Of a DNA stretch of 37,103 bases, positions 30,701-36,700 are shown piece after piece. How positions within the stretch are numbered: position 1 is the stretch's first letter; each line of letters opens with the position of its first letter. The DNA comes from Bacteroidia bacterium (GTDB lineage: Bacteria; Bacteroidota; Bacteroidia; Cytophagales; Cyclobacteriaceae): positions 1 through 37,103 of the forward strand of contig JAUIAO010000057.1 of assembly GCA_030425425.1 (NCBI GenBank), written 5' to 3'. The notes under the pieces were generated by a model that was not told the DNA's origin, did no database searches, and worked only from the letters and a program-made list of their open reading frames with translations. The translations under genes were made by a program, and so were the position numbers.

Positions 30701-33700
30701 TACCTTTCAGATATCAGCAACGAAATAGCCTATCTGGCTAAAGGTGGTTATGATGCAGACGGAACATGGATAGGAACAATTCAAGAATTCAACATTTATG
30801 AGGGAGTTCTTTCGGAATCCACAATCGTTCAGAATACAGAAGCGTTCCTCGGCTCTGTTGCTTACTTGGCCTCTAATGTTGGAATATCAGGAGGTGCAGT
30901 TAGTTCAGGTGTGACAGAGTATATGCTGAAGGACAAAACTCCAGGTAATTCTTTAGTACTCAATGCAGCACTGTATATGGATCCTGGCACTTTCCAATTT
31001 ATCGTAAATGATAGTTTGACATTTGGAGATAATGAGCCAGATTCTGTAGCTGAGAATAACGGCGTACCAATTACGGTCTATGAGTCTGGCCTTTATCTGG
31101 TTTCGTTCAATCAGTTTACTTATGAATACAACCTAGGCAAGATTGACAATATAGGCTTGATCGGAAACTCACTTCCAAACGGATGGAATGATCCAGATAC
31201 CAATTTGGAAGATCTGGGGAATGGTCAGTTTTTCCTTTCTGGAATCTATCTCATGGAAGGAGAAGTAAAAATACGGGCAAATGACACCTGGGACATCAAC
31301 TGGGGAGAATCTAATGGATCCCTCGTGTTGAACGGAAACAATATCTACGTGCCGGACGGCACATATAATGTGGCTTTCGATTTGATCAATTGGAGCTATA
31401 GCTTTAGTGAGTATATACCAATGACCATGGAAAGTTTCGAATCGGGACTACCTGGTGTTGCCTCGCTGACCCCACAGACATTCAATTTGTCAACTGGTGA
31501 CTGGTCGATGACCAATGTTTATGGCGATGATGCTTATGGCAATAATGGGGGTTTTGCTGCTGTATTGATAGATGCTGATACAACAGAGTTAATTACTCCT
31601 TCAATAGCCGGCGGAACGGATGTTACTTTAGCGATAAGAGTGCCTGCGGGAGGAGAGAATAACTTTAGTGTTTATGCATCCTTGGATGGATTGACATATT
31701 CAGAAACTCCTATCTATTCGGGAGCGGCATTTTCTACAAACTATGATAGCCTAACATTCAATGTAGGTAATGCAGGTTCTTCAGTTAAACTTAAAATCAA
31801 ACCAAACTTTGGTAGTAATGATCAAGATCTGGTCATTGACGATTTCATTTTTACACCTGGTCAGGAAATAGTAATTCCAGGAAACTACGCATTAAACCTT
31901 GATGATCCTAGTGAATATGTAGGTGTACCTGCTATCAGCACACCAATTGGGGATTTCACCATAGAAACCTGGGTGAATTATCATGGTGAAGGAGAAACTT
32001 GGCAATCAATTTTTGATTTTTATTCATATACTATGAATCTTGGCTTGAATAATGAGAAACTGTATTTCTATGGAAATGGAGGTTATTTTTATTCTGATCC
32101 TGTGGAATTCCCTGTGAATGAATGGACACATTTGGCTGTAACTTTTAACGATGCTACTGATACTGTAAAAGTGTATATGAATGGTTTTGAGGTGGCTAGT
32201 GCCTACCATGAAGGTACATTCCCTGTAGGTCAATTGTCAATAGGGGGTCGATTTAATGGAACAGAACCCTTTAATGGTGAAATAGATGAGTTTCGCCTGT
32301 GGAGCTATGAACGTAACGAAGATGACATCCGGTCGACAATGGGAGCTGAATTAGCCGGTAATGAATCAAATCTACAAGTTTATTTCAATTTCAATGAAGG
32401 AACAGGTGATCAGGTTAATAGCATTTCGAATATTGCATTTATTGGAACTCTTTATGGGAATGACCTATCTGACGACTGGGTGTCAGGTGTTGAGTTTTTC
32501 GAGGCTGCTCCTGATTTAGACCTATTAAGCTTCAATGACGGAAGATACATTCAGGGAAATGAGTATGCTATACAATGGAGAGCTTTTGGAGCAAATGGAT
32601 CAGATGACATAGAGGTATTTTGGAGTACGGATGCCGGATCAACATTTAGTTCACTAATATCTACTAAGGTAGATAGTTTACCGGGTGGATACAATTGGAC
32701 AATTCCTGCCACACTGGGAAATCAGAACGTAATTCGAGTAGTCAACCATACGCAGGGAATATCAACTCAAAGCAGTGGTACTTTTGAGATCATAGAAATG
32801 CCAGTGATTGAAATTACCAATCCTTTGGCCGGAACTTCATGGGACATTGGCACTGAGCAAACTATTAATTGGACAGCTACCGGGTTGCTACCTTCTGATG
32901 ATGTGGAAATTCAGTTGAGTATAGACGGTGGAGCTTCCTTCGGAACTATTGGTTATGGTACGATTGACGAATTTGCCAGTGGCTTCTTGTGGTATGTAGA
33001 TGGAGCTGGTACTAATCAGGCTGTGATCAAGCTCAATATAGTTGCTTTGGGAATATCTGTGGAGACTGAGCGATTTACTTTACAATCTGCCACAATAGCT
33101 CCAGAAAACATATTCCTAACACTCGTCAATGATGACAAAATCTCTGTCAAGTGGGAAGACAATAACGTAAATGAAACGCAATATGTAATTGAGCGTGCGG
33201 TAGGTTCTCCAGAAGTTTACGAACAGGTTGGGACAATTGCAGGTTTTGAGAAACCTACGGATTTCAATGATACCAGAGCATATTTTGGGGAATTTATAGA
33301 TCCTGCAGTTTCTCCGGGTACTACGTATTATTATCGAATATATACACAGAGAGATACGGCAAGTTCTGCTTATTCTTATGAATCGAGTATTACGGCTACT
33401 AATACCACTTTCGAAAGAATCACTCAGGATGATTTGGTTCAATTCTATTTTAGTAATGACATAGGTAATTATTGGGGCGATGTAGATAATGATGGCGATC
33501 CTGATGTAGTGATCATGAACTGGCCCGGAGGAGAGATTGGTGAATACGCTCAGAATATGTTCTTTAGAAATAATGGAGATGGTTCATTCACTAAAGAGTC
33601 TGTAGGTGATCTCACTACAGATGATTTCACTACCAGAGCTGCCTCATGGGGAGATATAGACAATGATGGCGATATCGATTTGGTGGTTTCCGCTCTAAAT

Positions 33701-36700
33701 GGCGGTTCACTAAATCCAAACTCGGATCCACTCGTCATTTATAAAAACAATGGAGACGGTACTAATTTCGTCAATGAAACAATTGTAGACAATCAAACCT
33801 TCACGGGAGGTTTTGAGCATGTGGTCATTAATGATTTCAATAGTGATGGGTTACTGGATATCTTTTCTAATGGTGTCCTTCAGTTGAACCATGGAAATTC
33901 TTTCGAAGAAATTAACATTCTTGGACTGGATGGCTTGTCAGCTCCCAACATTGCCACTATAGACATTGATGGTGATGGAGACTTTGATATATTTATTGGT
34001 GGTGATACCGGATTACCTGGTGAGATATATCGAAATGACGGAGATCTGAATTTTATAGGTCTTGGAAACCCATTTGATAATGTCACCAGAACAAGAGGTG
34101 CAGTTTGGGCGGATTTCGACAATGACCTTGATATGGATGTTGTCCTGAACTCATCTACCTCTACATACACCAAGATTTTTGAGAATACAGGTAATTTCAC
34201 ATTCGTTCAGCGTGTTGAGTTGGTTGATTACTTCACCGAGAGAGGACTGACAGCTGGTGACATGGACAATGATGGAGATATCGATATTGTCACAGCATAT
34301 AGTAGTGTTGGTAACCAACCGAGAATTCTGTATAATGAGGATAACTTCTCTTTCATTGAAACTGATTCTGCATCGAGCGTATTCATGCAAAACTCTCCGT
34401 ACAGCATTGCATCGGTGGTTGATTATAATTTGGATGGATATCTGGATATCTTTATGAATGGTGGCTATATCTATCGCAATGACGGAAACTTCCTTTATCG
34501 CAACAAGTCCACAGGTAACAATTGGGTTAAATTCAAACTCACGGGTACAGAAAGTAATAGCTCAGCAATTGGTGCTAAAATCATTATTACCGCAGGTACA
34601 ATCAACTCGATTCAAGAAGTATCAGCATTAAATGGTTCATATAGTGGCTCAGACTTTGTTCAGCACTTTGGAGTTGGCACGCAAGCTTCTGTAGATGTAG
34701 AGATTCAATGGCCAAGCGGAAATATTCAAAACTTCACAGGTCTTGCTGTCAATCAACTGCATGAGATTACTGAAATTCCGGCTGATCCTTCAGGAGCAGA
34801 TATCCTGGATTTCGAGATACCGGGCCAAAAAAGAGTGATCCAATACGGTCCTCTGGCAGATCTTAGCACCTATGTAGGCGCTTATGGTGGTGAAGATGTA
34901 ATTCTTGATGGTAGAGACTGGGTAGGTCAAAGCAAGGTAGAAGTTAGCTTGTTGGATACTGACCTGGGCATCTCAGGCCTTGCAGTAGATTTCATGACTC
35001 AGATCTGGGGAGAAGAAATTATAGATATGGCTGTGGTCAATATGAATGTAGTAGTAGAGGATGGCACGTTTACCATTCCAAACCAATACTATATGACCAC
35101 ATTATTTAATGAGGCGGAATATCCATATAACATTGAAGGATCTGGTAGAATTACCCCAGATGGTAATATCATTTTATCGTACAATCTGATTCAGAATGGG
35201 TTCGATGTGTCGGAGTGGTTGTACAACAACAACTACATGAGTTCACAGCTCATGGAAGCCAAATTGAGATTATCAGAAGGCTTGGCAATTGTAGATCAGG
35301 CTAACCTTCAGGTAAAAGTAGCAGTAGAGCCAGGAACGAATCTGGTGAATGTGGTGCCTAACATTACTTACTCCGCAGGGGCGACGATTACACCATCAGT
35401 AGAAACTGCACAGGATTTCACGAGCTCAGTGCTTTATGATATCACCTCATTTGACAATGCGGTCACTCAGCAGTGGGAGGTTATCGTTAGTGAAGTGAAT
35501 GGCGAAACTGACTTTGTTTCATTTTCAGTAAATGATCAGCTTTCTGAAGCGGTGATCGACACTGCTACTCAAACGATCAATATTGAAGTATTACCGACCA
35601 TTTCTGTGACAGCAATGTCTCCGGTTTTCACTACTTCTAGTGGTGCTACGGTTTCCGTAGGAGATGTCGTTCAGGAGAGCGGTGTTTCCACAGTTGATTT
35701 TTCAAATCCTGTAGTTTACAAAGTTGTTGCAGAAGATGGAATTAATTCCAAATCATGGACGGTAAGCATTACTCAAAAGCCGTATTTTGAAAGCTTCTCC
35801 ATTCCACAACAAATTGGGGAAACCGTCATTTCATTTGAAACTCAAGAGATACAGGTTACGATGCCTTATGCATTTGACCTTACTAGTCTCGTACCTGACT
35901 ATGTTGCTGGAAACAGTGCACAAGTATTTTCTTCAGGAGTAGATGCTAACAATACTTTGGGTGGTGCTTATAGGCCTGTTGAGGCTTACTACTATAGATT
36001 AGGAGAATTGACCATTGATCAATCACAATGGCCAGAAAACACATACATCACCTCGCAGGGAGGAGGATTGTATCAGGTGAATGATTACATCGGACCATTT
36101 GCAAATAATCAATGGTATTTCCAATTAACCGATAATGTGATCAGTTACCCGGCCAATGGACCGGATACGATTCAGCTATTGAATAATCAACCATTGATTA
36201 CTTGTGAGACGAATCCTTCAGACATGGTAAATGTGCCATGTGGGGCAGAATCAAATACAGTAAGTATTGGAGATTCTACCCATATTAAAATGTCAGTTGG
36301 ATACTTCACAGATGGGTCTGGTGCACGTGAGTTCTATCAAGCCATGACATTGCAGGAAGATAAGAGAGAGCAGGCTACAGGTATATCTGTGGTTGACTTT
36401 AGTACACCTGTTCAATATACATTGTTGGCTAATGGTCAAGAAAAAGTCTGGACTGTGAATGTGATTCATGCAGATCAACCAACTCCGATAGAGATTACCG
36501 GATTAGAAACGTTGGTTGTAGACGAAAATACAAGTGCTATTGCAACCTATACCGCAAACGTTCCGGTCACTTGGTCAGCAGGCGGAGAAGATGGTGCCTT
36601 ATTCAGTATGTCGGAATTAGGTGAGTTGTCTTTCTTGACTCCAGCTGATTTTGAATTACCGGCTGATGCTAACACTGACAATAACTATCAAATTGAAATT

